The notes under the pieces: model-generated
Database searches by the model: none
The model's input: the letters and a program-made list of their open reading frames with translations, nothing else
What the model was told of the DNA's origin: nothing
Assembly: GCA_003550305.1 (NCBI GenBank)
Contig: QKYT01000078.1
Location: 158,392-222,391, forward strand
DNA length: 64,000 bases
DNA from: Glomus cerebriforme
Taxonomy: Eukaryota > Glomeromycota > Glomeromycetes > Glomerales > Glomeraceae
Direction: 5' to 3'
Program-made: the position numbers and the translations under genes
In this document: positions 1 to 10,322 of the stretch, in pieces
Position numbering within the stretch: position 1 is the first letter of the stretch
How the letters are laid out: each line of letters starts with the position of its first letter

Positions 1-1377
1 GCTAAGAGATCATGAATTAACTAATTAAAAGAAAAATTAATAAAATATTATCCAAGATTGACTTCGTGATTAGATTTATAAAATGAGCGATACATCTCAA
101 ATTTAATATTGAAGGATACTCCTTAGAAATAATTTCTCAAGCTAATTGAACATTCGATGCATTGTCAGTGTCAACTGCACTAAACTTTTTTGCCACAATC
201 TTTTCTATAATCTTTTTTTATTTCAGACATGAGAAATTCTCCAGTATGATGAAATAAAGAAAAATCCTGAAGACAATAAAGATATTACTAATGAATTAAT
301 ATGACAAAATTATATATGGAAAGAGTACTTGTACTAGTCCAGCCATTTAAGGCTAATAAATAATAATAAATTTATTATTATAATGCTAGTGGATTTATAT
401 AATGAAAAGTTAAAATAATTACCAAGTGTTAAGTTTTTGAAATGCTTTAATTTTTTATTAATAGCTTAATTAACTTGTGAAGTTTCTTAATTAAAAAGAG
501 ACTCTGAAAGTATCTTTCACAAAGAAGAACAATAATTTGAATGTAATTGATATAACAATTCACAAAAAAATGGACTATCGATTACAGCAAATAGTATTTC
601 ATAACAAACAAAAGTTCGAATAAATTTCGATTAATAATTGCTACTTTGTTTAGTGATAATTCTTGATTCTCATAATAATCTTCAATTTCAGATTGAACTT
701 AATAAAATAATTAAAAAAATAATTAATTTAAAAGTTAAAATATGAATACAATTATACAATTAATAATTAATATAATTAATTATATCTCTTTTATTAGAAA
801 TTATTGATTGACTTAATTCTTGTGAGGTGATAGAAGCCATTTCATCTTTCAAGAAGTCCTTTGCAATGAGATATCTAAGCCAGTAGTTTTGAATATCTTC
901 AGGACAGTTGGCATACTCATTAGCAAGATGAGATTATAACATATTTACATATGTGTATGATCATTTTTTATGGCACAACTTGCATTCTCCAGAAAAATGG
1001 CTTGAAGACTTTAATAGAACTTGCATGAAATATTTTCAGATTTTATCCTGTTTGTGACTGCTTTTACCTTTAGAATTTTGTCTAGTCATAATAGAATAAA
1101 AAAAAAAAANTGAGGTGATAGAAGCCATTTCATCTTTCAAGAAGTCCTTTGCAATGAGATATCTAAGCCAGTAGTTTTGAATATCTTCAGGACAGTTGGC
1201 ATACTCATTAGCAAGATGAGATTATAACATATTTACATATGTGTATGATCATTTTTTATGGCACAACTTGCATTCTCCAGAAAAATGGCTTGAAGACTTT
1301 AATAGAACTTGCATGAAATATTTTCAGATTTTATCCTGTTTGTGACTGCTTTTACCTTTAGAATTTTGTCTAGTCAT
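1..1377 (-). pseudogene. hAT transposase remnant, 5' part, runs off the window
   Basis: Read on the minus strand this is a decayed hAT-family transposase. A BED-type zinc finger (Cys-x2-Cys near 964-990, repeated near 1252-1278) comes first, then a segment like the hAT N-terminal helical region (about 500-640), then an intron of about 69 bp (354-422), then the start of the DUF659 domain with an N-G-W-T-S box (the family's D-G-W-T-S) and the T-D-N-A-S-N-V and C-I-A-H-x-I-N-L-I motifs (about 1-350). Several in-frame stops and frameshifts break it, so no active transposase is made. The catalytic C-terminal half lies beyond the left edge. It faces away from the plus-strand hAT gene at 2646-4901 and shares the intron position before the G-W-T-S box. 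Confidence 0.75.
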
Positions 1378-1397
1378 AATAGAATAAAAAAAAAAAA
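823..1397. repeat. exact 287-bp tandem duplication around a single N
   Basis: The segment 823-1109 is repeated without visible change at 1111-1397, and the only base between the copies is an undetermined N at 1110 after a run of A. This is the signature of two overlapping contig ends that were joined instead of merged. It duplicates the BED-finger part of the hAT remnant. A real tandem duplication is possible but less likely. Confidence 0.9.
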
Positions 1398-1639
1398 GAA
1401 AATTAATAAACTTACATTTTATACAACATAAATAAAACTATTTATATATTTAATTACTTAATTGTAATTGGCTAATTTTAATTTAGTATTTTGGCATCAA
1501 TTTCAGATTTCAGCATGAATTTCAGATTTTAGAATTTCAGATTTCAAAAATATTTTAGATTTCAGTTTCAAAATTTTGGTAAATTCAAAATATTTCAGTT
1601 TCAGGATCAGATTTATCACAGATTCCCGTGAAATAACTA

Positions 1640-1870
1640 TTACATAGATGTTTGCCTAAACCTTCTCAAAATCCTATGATTAGTTTTGGCAAGATTTTAC
1701 TATAGTTTTATTATTATTTTGGTAAAGTTTTGGCAGTTTTAGCATTTATAATAGGTTTTGATAGGTTTTACCTTTTGGCAGAATTTTACCAATTTTTTAA
1801 TAAAGTTTCACTTTTTAGCATTTCGTCAATTTGTTTAAACCTCTTAATTTTAGCAGGCAACTTTAATTAC
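1640..1870 (+). repeat. TTTTGGCA-rich dispersed repeat, copy 1
   Basis: This stretch is built from many variants of TTTTGGCA and TTTTACCA spaced 8-15 bases apart, ending in a GCAGGCAAC-like tail. The reverse complement of the same sequence type occurs at 2155-2330 and 6240-6460. It has no credible coding capacity and behaves like a dispersed repeat family. The less ordered region 1480-1640 is rich in ATTTCAGATTTCA and may belong to it. Confidence 0.6.
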
Positions 1871-1929
1871 ACATAGCATATTTTATGGATTTATATATGA
1901 TAATTTAGTTTATACGAGTATACAATTTA

Positions 1930-2110
1930 CCTAATAATTTTCCTAGGCAATTACCAGAGAAATAATAGGATTTATCACTAATAAGACTTTCTTTTCATAT
2001 TTTTTATTATGATAATAATAATTTCTATCATACTCATCATATTCATAATATCCATTATATTTATTATTATCTGATCTGAATCATCTGATATCTCCTCTTC
2101 AGAATTACTA
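1930..2110 (-). pseudogene. Asp/Tyr-rich tail fragment of a repeated gene family
   Basis: Read on the minus strand, one frame gives a short Asp-Ser-Asp run followed by Tyr/Asn/Gly-rich sequence and a tail ending near 1930. The same tail, better preserved, is found at about 20949-21090 inside the giant element. The fragment is truncated on both sides and cannot be a gene. I do not recognise the family. Confidence 0.4.
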
Positions 2111-2154
2111 GAATTATTATTATTATTATTCAGAGTGAAGTGAAAGACTATATA

Positions 2155-2330
2155 AGATTGCTTGCTGAAACCTGTTTGGTCTAATGCCAAAAGGTGAAAC
2201 CTCTTATATAGTGCTAAAATGCTGAAATGCCAAAACTGCAAAATCTGTCAAAATTGCGAAACTACCAAAACTTGCCAAAACCTCTATAATAGGTTTATCC
2301 ATAGTTTTGGCATAGTTGATCATAAGATTT
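2155..2330 (-). repeat. TTTTGGCA-rich dispersed repeat, copy 2 (inverted)
   Basis: TGCCAAAA and TGCGAAAC-type words recur throughout, as the reverse complement of copy 1 at 1640-1870. The two copies therefore form a large imperfect inverted pair about 0.5 kb apart, enclosing the Asp/Tyr-rich fragment. Confidence 0.6.
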
Positions 2331-2645
2331 GAATATAGTTATGTCAAGTTACACCAATTAATAATATAACTGAATTTAGATGATCAAATAATCTCCAATC
2401 TTTTTTTTACCATTTTCTTTCATTTTTTTTCAAGCTTTATCTAGTGTTAGTCTGTTAGAATTTTAAAACTGACTCTTAAGTATATATATTGTATGTTTTT
2501 GGAATTTTTTTTTAAGGGATTACATTAAAGGAAAAATGCATTACATATTATATATATTTGATAAACAATTCTGTTATTTCTTTTCATTAATAGTACAAAA
2601 GTTTCTTCTGTTTTCTTAATAATAAAATTAATAAAATCTGTTTAA

Positions 2646-4901
2646 ATGACTGATCACATAGCAGATACACCTATTCAAAAAAAATAAAGAAAGTCAACTA
2701 CTTAATATCATTTGGGAAGACATTCATAAATGAGTATCTATTAGTTCTGGTAAATTTGCCGCCTCTTGTAAGTACTGTAATTGTATATAGGCATGTGAAA
2801 AAGTTTCAAAACTTGAAGAGCATCTTTCAAATCATTATCAACATGCATCACCAGCAGTTGTTAGAAAGTATATGACTAAAGTAATGGAATGGCAAGATAA
2901 GTCAAAGTCATCTAAAAAAGAAAAAATTCTGAAGATCATCAAAGTATCATGGATGATTATCATGATTCAACAGAGTTTAACAAACACAGATTTATAAGAA
3001 TTAATTATGCATTAGTTAAATTCTTTATTGCTTGTAGTATTTTCTTTAGGATAGTAGAACACCCATTTTTTATTTATTTTTTAAAAGAATTAAATGCTGA
3101 ATATAATGCACCAATAAGAGAAGTTTTGGTAAATCAACTACTTGAATATAAATTAGCTCAAGTGAACTTTAAAATTAAGTCTGAGCTTGAAAAGAAAATA
3201 AATTTAACTTTAGGTTTGTTGAATTATATAGGCTATTATAAGTGTTTTTTATTTAATCTTACTTACTATCTATAACATTATTAATACAATTTAGCATTTG
3301 ATGGCTGGACCTCTGATACATATCGTTTAATTTGGAACTTCATTATAATAACTTCATTGTGTAAAGAATACCTTTATCAACTTTCTGATTTATCAGAAAC
3401 TTCTCACACTGCAGATTATTTAGTTATAGTAATTGAAAAGGTTATTGATGGTATTGGGAAAGATTGAATATATGCTGTAGTATCTGATAACGTGACTAAT
3501 GTTCAAAATGCACGAAAAATTATTCATAAAAATCATCTAAAGATTGAGAACATGTAATGCGTAGTACATTCTATTAATTTAATTGCATGTGACATCATCA
3601 AGAAGAAGTTTAGTGATCATTTATTAAGACATATTAATATTTTAACAACTTTTTTTAGAAGTTCTCATCAGATTAATTCAAAACTTGCCCAGAAAAAAGG
3701 AATTAGTGAAGGAGGATTAAAATTATACTGCAAGATATGCTGGACTACTGCTAGTGAATCTGTAAATTCAGTGATAAATTTGAAATCAGTTTTTGAAGAA
3801 ATCGCCCTCAATCACGATCATTTGCTAACAAATGATAGAATAAAAGAAATTATTCAATCATGAAATTTTTTTTCAAATTTGTGAGTTCTTGGATTTGTTC
3901 TAGATTCTCTAAGAAAAGTGGTACTTTTTCTAGAATCGAGAAGAGCTATACTTGCAGATTGTTTTCTGAGCTTGGCGAGACTCATGGCTACATTAAAAAA
4001 GCTTTTCAGATCATTTAATCCTGCATTCCAAAATTATTGTATCAAAGTAATGAATGAAAGATGTAATGAGTTTGATGATATAAGTATATTACTTGTTTTT
4101 TTGAATCCTCAATTCAGAAATGCACTACTTAACAAATCTGCCTTCAATAGAATTTTGAAATGTGTAGCTTCAATTGGAAAAAGTTTAGGTTTTGATCATT
4201 ATGAGGCTGAAACCCTATGTGATCAAATACAAAAATACAGTAATGAGCAAGATCCATTTGATCTAGATATCAGTTTTGCTAAAGATAGTCCCATGAATTA
4301 GTGGAAATATATTAATACTGAACCAGAACCAGATTTTCTTCCAAGAATTGCATGTCATTTATTTGCAATATGCCTTAATTCAGCATCTTGTAAGCGTGAA
4401 TTTTTGACTTTAGAATGGCTATACCATAAGCATTGCTTAAATCTTAATTTGGAAAAAGTAAAATTCATGTGCAAAATGATTTTATATTGGAAATTTAATT
4501 CAAAAACTGAACTTGGATTTTATGAAATTGATTTAAAAAATAATACTCGCCTTAGTAATGATAAGATTAATATACATATTGCAAAGGCTTTTGCAGAAGT
4601 GAATGATGAGAAAAATAGTGATAAATAACCTTCTATACATAGATTAATTACAAATAGTGAAATAATACCCGAAGACAATTGTCGTGTAGTAATTGAGAGT
4701 CCATGGATTAATAAATTTATTAATTTATCACATAATTTAATTACTAATGGAATTGCCGATATTCCAAGAGATATATTAGATGAATCAAATGAAAATAATG
4801 CAGAAGATGATGAAGTTAATGATAGTGTAGCAAGTGATAACAATAAGAGATCTGGAGTAGGTAATTATGATGATAATTATGATAATAATTATGAGAAATA
4901 A
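2646..4901 (+). pseudogene. hAT transposase (BED finger, DUF659, hAT C-terminal dimerisation), decayed
   Basis: A nearly full-length hAT transposase can be followed from a first ATG at 2646. A BED-like zinc finger (about 2740-2870) is followed by the helical N-terminal region (2949-3213), an 81-bp GT-AG intron (3214-3294), the D-G-W-T-S box and DUF659 core with S-D-N-x-T-N-V and C-V-V-H-S-I-N-L (3295-3860), and the dimerisation domain ending in the L-P-x-I-A-x-x-L-F block (about 4300-4625) with an acidic Asn-rich tail. One frameshift near 2940 and about six in-frame stops (for example near 3465, 3556, 3862, 4299) disable it. From 2949 to 4901 the frame is otherwise kept, so decay was mostly by point mutation. 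No terminal inverted repeats were recognised by eye. Confidence 0.85.
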
Positions 4902-5449
4902 TAATAATGAGAAATAATTACAATAGTTGATCCAATAAAAATTAATTCTAATATCATGTAATTTAAATAATGTGACATTATTAACTATTTAGAAAATACA
5001 TAATGTAATTATGCAGGGCAAAATATTTGTGATTAAAGTCCAGTTAACATATAATTATGCAGGTACAATTTTAATTTCAATTATATTACATTTATATTTT
5101 AAAACTATGCAATTTAATTAAGAAATAAGGATATTAGAATCAAAAAGTTTAAAGGACTTCATTAATTAAATTTATTACATTAGATCAAAAAATTTTAATA
5201 ACTGCATTAATTAAATTTATTATATCAGAACAAAAAAAAAAAATTTATTACATTAGAATTAAAACTGCATTTATTAAATTACAAATACTTTAATTATGTA
5301 GAATGTTATTATGTTCATCAGTTCATGTATTAAATATTATAATAAATTTTAAAATTATGTTATTCTCAAAAATATAAATACAGAATATTTTTTCACAACT
5401 AAAAACCAAATCATATTTTAATTTAATTAAATTTATAAGATAAACAAAT

Positions 5450-6063
5450 GGCAGCAATAATATCTTATAATCCACCAGTACTTGCAGCATTTTAATAGAC
5501 AATCAATACTGCTAAATAATTAATTGCAAAAAGGAGAAACTTACACTAGCAATTTGAAAGAATTGCAAATCGTCATCATGATAATGCCTGAACATTAGTA
5601 GCAAACAGGATGTTCGCTGCAACTAGCTTTGTAGCAATAACCAAACAATGCCATACAAAATGGAACGTCCTTAAAAGAGGTTATGAAAATCTCATAAGAA
5701 TAACAAATAATAATGAGGAAGAATTTCCTCTTACAAGCCCTAACAGTTTTGATCGAGNATNTTTNGGNGATATGAATGATGAATTTTGGCTGCAGACTGG
5801 TAATTATTATTAAGTATCATTAAATTTTATTTAGGCCATTTATTTACATTTTTTATTGGATTTTAGATTTGTTTAAACGGGAATACAGACATCAAAATGC
5901 TGTACATGATCATCATCGATATGAATACTGATATAGATCATGATCTTCAAGAAGAGAAAGAAGAGAAAGAAATCCCCTTCTCATGATCGATCAAGTAATA
6001 GAGATGGTAGAAGAAGAAATAGAAGGAGAGATGGATCCCGACATAAAAGATATTATAGATATT
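5450..6063 (+). pseudogene. Myb/SANT-like gene remnant with an Arg/Ser-rich tail
   Basis: From an ATG at about 5448 a broken frame leads to a helical block (5610-5800) with a K-Q-C-x-x-K-W-N-x-L-K-x-x-Y-x-N-L pattern, typical of trihelix/Myb-SANT-like DNA-binding domains. A likely intron (about 5800-5865) precedes a short basic exon and an Arg-Ser/Arg-Glu-rich tail that ends near 6063, there one frame out. Four undetermined bases lie at 5758-5768. Several stops break the 5' part. A Harbinger-type accessory protein or a captured host gene are both possible. The family assignment is by pattern only. Confidence 0.45.
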
Positions 6064-6239
6064 AAAATTTTTATTTTTATTTTATTATATTATAATTATA
6101 TTTTGTTATTTATCAATTATCATTATTACATTATTTTAATTTTGACAATAAAAAAATGAAATTATTTACTAAATATTATGATAATACAAAGCAATTATTC
6201 TGCATTTACTATATTCTACNAATATACTTATAATCAAAG

Positions 6240-6460
6240 NCCCAGTGCCTTATAAATTAGTTTAAATGCTGAAACTCTAATTAAATCATATAAAAAGTAT
6301 TGCCGAAATGCCAAAACAGTTTTGGCAAGTTTTGGCAGTTTCGTGATTTTAATAGGTTTCGCAATTTTGGCATTTTTTAATAATTTCGCAAAATTAGTTT
6401 CAGCAGTTTCACGTATGCCATTCTGCTGAAACCTTCTAGTTTCAGTAAGCAACCTTAGGA
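6240..6460 (-). repeat. TTTTGGCA-rich dispersed repeat, copy 3
   Basis: The minus strand reads as repeated GAAACTGC and TGCCAAAA words, matching the other two copies. A 72-codon open frame across it is a by-product of the repeat (Ala/Lys/Ile-rich, no domain) and is not called as a gene. Confidence 0.6.
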
Positions 6461-7684
6461 TTATATATTTTTATACGAGGTGATAACTATTATGATTACA
6501 TGGTGATTTCTGTTTGTCCGGTCACGTGCTTTAAATTTGATTGATTGACAATAAATAAATATTGATTACTAAAAAATAAAAAATATGCGCTTCAGACTTA
6601 AAATGGTTTCCATTTCCTAGTTTAATTTAACTTTATTCAATTCTTCTTTTTTTTTTAAATTCTTTTTATTAAAATAATCTGTAATATCTGATATATTATT
6701 AGAATTATTATTTGAGTTATAAATTAAAATAGTAGCCATGGTCTTGAAAATTTTATTTAAATAACTAATATTTGTCTTAGATTTCTCTCATTAAGATGTA
6801 ATATACTTTTCTTTTGAATCCTTATTTAGGTTTTTGAGCTTAATCAAAAGAAGAATAAAGTTATCAATCCAAAACATACTTTTTAATTATAATCTAATAC
6901 TTTATGAGCTTCATTAATTATGAGATTTTGACATAATATCCATATAAGTTCTTGTAATTCCATATTCATTATTATAACACTTTTGGATTAACTCTTATTA
7001 ACTAATGCTAATTCAATGAAAGTTACTGATAATATAGATTGTATATGACTTTTATTCTTTTTATGGGTTAAAGTTTATTTACTAAAGTAAACTGAAAGAA
7101 TTTAAATTTTGAAGAAAAAATAGCTATTAATTATATTACTTATAATTAGTCTAAAATAGTTAATTAATCATTATTTTAATTAACCAATAAAAATGTAAAA
7201 ATTTAAATTATGTGATTTAATTTATTAAATTCTATAAATTGATAATCATAATTTATTAATTATAATTTATAATTTGATAATCATTATAACTGATAATAAA
7301 GATGATAATTCTGAATCAAATGTAATTAATTTAGATAAAGAGTAAATAAAATTTTCAATAAATTATAATATATTATTTATGTATTTTTAAATTATATATA
7401 ATTAATATATATATGTTATTTATAGGTTTAATTAATCAAATTTATAAGTAACAGTTACTTTACCAATCTTATATAAGATATATTAGCATAATCATTGCAG
7501 AAAGGTATAGAAATGACATTTTACTATGCATAATAAAGTATTATATCAATAAAAAATCTGATTATTATTAAAATGACGTAATTTTGGCTCACATCACGTG
7601 ATAAATATATCCAAATACTTAAATAAGTCATTAGCACATTCAAATCTCTAAACATCATATAATCTATTTTTTGTTCTAATAATA
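6461..7684. other. AT-rich stretch with one paralogous fragment
   Basis: No gene is supportable here. The part 6785-7110 is clearly related to 20505-20800 in the giant element (same order of words around GTTATCAACCC and TCTTATTxxCTxATG on the plus strand), so it is a second, more decayed copy of that unknown minus-strand gene. The rest is simple AT-rich sequence. Confidence 0.5.
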
Positions 7685-7876
7685 ATGTCTTCTTCACAAA
7701 AGCTTATGAATTTAGATTTTTATAATATTATCAAAATTAAAGACTGGATATGTAATAAATTAGTAAAAAAATATGATGTGAATTTAAAGAGAAAAGATTT
7801 GAGCTATGTACTAAATAGTATTAAAAAAGATCTTATAAATATAGTGATTTTAAAATCTAAATTTGATAAGGAATAG
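7685..7876 (+). CDS. hypothetical 63-aa protein
   Basis: A short open frame with an ATG preceded by AATAATA, Lys/Ile/Asn-rich, predicted helical, with a basic N-K-L-V-K-K stretch. No domain is recognised. It may be the 5' exon of a lost gene or chance in AT-rich DNA. Nothing convincing follows it downstream. Confidence 0.2.
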   Translation: MSSSQKLMNLDFYNIIKIKDWICNKLVKKYDVNLKRKDLSYVLNSIKKDLINIVILKSKFDKE

Positions 7877-8104
7877 AAAAAAAGAGTTCAGAAAATTGTA
7901 AACTATTGGAAAATAATTATACTGATAAAATTTAATTTAACAAGTCTAAGGAAAGTTAATAACTTTTAATTACAGTTATGAATTTTTAGTTCTTTATTTT
8001 AAATGCAAGCTGAAAACTTTTAATTTCAGTGATGCAAGTCTACAGCTATGAACTCTTAATTTGATACTTAAGCATAAGTTGTAACTTTTAGTTCCAGTAA
8101 TTAG

Positions 8105-8345
8105 GGTTCCTCAAACTCAAATCAAATTAAATATGAAGCCAATTTGAATTTGTCAAATCAAATTAGGTTTAAATCAAATTTAAATCAAATTCAAATCAAA
8201 TATCAAATATTTGTCAAATTGACTAATCAAATTAAAGAATTTTTGAATCAAATCAAATCAAATTTGAATCAAATCAAAAATAAGCTAATTTGAATTTGCA
8301 AATTTGAATCAAATTCAAATCGAATGTTAAATGTTAAATCAAATT
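8105..8345. repeat. AAATC/AAATTTG simple-sequence array
   Basis: About 240 bp consist almost only of the words CAAATC, AATTTGAAT and TCAAATTG in irregular order, a degenerate short-period array. It has no coding potential. Confidence 0.75.
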
Positions 8346-8752
8346 GCATATTTTTACCAGTGATAAACCCTTGGTTTGACACAATACATATTGATTTTAT
8401 ATTTTGTTTTACTAAGAGTTGAAAGGCTATATTAAAAAATAGAAAGATGAACTTAAAACATGATTTTTCACATTTTATAATTAATAATTTACAGGTGAGT
8501 TTTAATTTTAATCCTGTAATATAGTAATACTATATTTTCTTTCAATCAGATAAATTATCAAATGATTGCAACAGGAAGTAATGTGATCTAAATTAGTGAT
8601 AACTGAAAACAACTTTAAAATAATAATAGTGAAGCTGTAAATATTTCTAATGAAATGAATATTGTTTGTAATAAGAAAATTATTTATTTTAGATTAGTAT
8701 AAGGAATTAATATATATTTATCATTATCTTTATTTTATTATCAAATAATAAC

Positions 8753-9109
8753 CTTCCAGATGACATTAAGAAATAGACTTCTGAAGATATAAAAAAATTT
8801 CTCATTTCTAGAATTAAAGATCTAGACTATAAAGAAACTGATATAAAAAAATAAGGGACCAAGATTAACAGGTCAAGCATTTTTTCAACTTATAAAAGAA
8901 AAATTAACCAGAAAGCCAGATTTATATGAGTTAAAGCCAAATTTGGCTGAGTCAATAATGGAGTTGATAGAGAAGCTAAATGAAAAATTAGGTAAGTAAT
9001 TGGAATTATGCAAACATAAAATCTTTATTATATATTATACTGTAATTTCAAGTTGTCTTATTTATATCATTTCTCTCAAGCCAAAAAAGAAGTATCAGAA
9101 GAGTTATAA
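8753..9109 (+). pseudogene. SAM-domain protein remnant
   Basis: The translated fragment shows the SAM-like layout common in these fungi: an F-L-x-S-R-I helix, an E-T-D-I-K-K block, L-T-G-Q-A-F-F-x-L, and a C-terminal S-I-M-E-L-I-E-K-L helix. An in-frame stop near 8773 and a one-base shift near 8850 break it. A good intron donor (GTAAGT at 8992) and an acceptor at 9079-9080 join it to a short last exon ending in TAA at 9107-9109. SAM domains mediate protein-protein contacts; the rest of the parent protein is missing. Confidence 0.55.
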
Positions 9110-9284
9110 TTATACAAAAATTGGGACTGATATTTTTATATGTGAATGCCATAGTGGATCCATTATATGAATATTCTGCATGTCTAAAATAAATAATTAG
9201 CAAATTTACATTTTTATTTGTTGCAAATAAATATTACTTGTAATAATGCAAAAACATTAATAAAGTGCACTATTTTTTATTATA

Positions 9285-9715
9285 GAATAATATATACGAT
9301 TTTATATTCTACTGAGATGAATTTGGCTTTTTAGCATAAAAATATATATTTTTCTGTACTTCTATTAATTGTGAAATATATTTGGATATATGATGGATTT
9401 CTTGTGTTGAAAAGTTATTAGGTTTATTTTTAGCCAAATGTTGATAAGAACTATTACATGCTAAGCATAATGAAAATTGAAAGCTTTTAGAAAATATTCA
9501 AATTGCTCATTTTTAATTTTTATATAGTCAAGTTGATTGAAATTAGAATTAGGATCAAAAGCTCTTGAGTATGCATATTTGACAAGAGATGTTCAGTTTG
9601 CTCTAGTTGGCTTGACCATTTTTTTGCATGTACATGTTTCTTTCTTTAGATTTACTCCACAATAAAGACATTTTTGACAACCATAACATATTCCAATCTT
9701 GTATTTTTTGTCATT
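9285..9715 (-). pseudogene. zinc-ribbon-type protein remnant
   Basis: Minus-strand translation gives a cluster of Cys-x2-Cys (two pairs), then Cys-x-Cys, a Pro-x-R-A-N block, an acidic helical segment, and another Cys-x2-Cys after a frameshift near 9465. The Cys pairs suggest a zinc-binding protein. In-frame stops and the shift make it a pseudogene. I cannot name the family. Confidence 0.45.
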
Positions 9716-9733
9716 TTTTTACGTGTTAAAATT

Positions 9734-9747
9734 CGCGAAACGCGAAA
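9734..9747 (+). promoter_or_regulatory. tandem CGCGAAA sites (SBF/E2F-like)
   Basis: CGCGAAA occurs twice back to back (9734-9740, 9741-9747), and with the preceding TT the block also reads TTCGCG-AAA-CGCGAA, an inverted pair. CRCGAAA is the known fungal SBF (cell-cycle box) site. In DNA this AT-rich the double CpG-rich word is unexpected. It lies about 590 bp upstream of the nagB start codon and 250 bp upstream of the small frame at 9997. Regulatory function is inferred. Confidence 0.35.
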
Positions 9748-9996
9748 TTATACAGAAATTCTTTTATAATTATTGGTTAATCTATGTTGATCATCACGTG
9801 AAATTCGAATACCGAATATCATAGCATGATCAGACTAATAATCACATGGTCGCATTAATTTGAAAATGGCCACAGAAATCACATGTTGATAAGATCGGGT
9901 AATTGTTTTAAATCTTTCCAAATTCGTAATAATGATGTAATCGAAATAAATAATTACCCAATCTTTTGTTCATGTGTGTGATAAATCTAATAAAAT

Positions 9997-10140
9997 ATGC
10001 GGAATATCAACGATCTTCCACAAGGTGATTTTTCAAATTTGAACATTTTTAACGATGATTTAATGTACATCAACTTTAAAAAAAACTATTTAGGAGTTTT
10101 TATAATTATCAATTTCCAAATCAATTCAACAACACATTGA
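9997..10140 (+). CDS. possible 47-aa upstream ORF
   Basis: A complete small frame (ATG 9997, TGA 10138) lies between the CGCGAAA pair and nagB. Its first third is fairly polar and its end hydrophobic. It could be a leader or upstream ORF in the nagB transcript or a chance frame. No domain is seen. Confidence 0.2.
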   Translation: MRNINDLPQGDFSNLNIFNDDLMYINFKKNYLGVFIIINFQINSTTH

Positions 10141-10322
10141 TATTACACTCAAAAGTATTCAAACCTTTTTTTTTTTTTTTTTAAGAAATTACAAAAAAAA
10201 AGGTATGGGGAAATATAGAATCTCTCTTTATACGCGAACTTGTTTTTTTTTATTATTTCAATTTCTCGTCTGAGATTATTATACTTTATTTTTATAAAAC
10301 ATCAATTTTATAAAAGATAAAC

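Noticed and set aside
7685..7876. SAM-domain N-terminal exon belonging to 8753-9109
   Set aside because: No motif link, and about 0.9 kb of repeat lies between; treated as separate.
8105..8345. CRISPR-like array
   Set aside because: Units are short, irregular and without unique spacers; a degenerate simple repeat in a eukaryotic genome.
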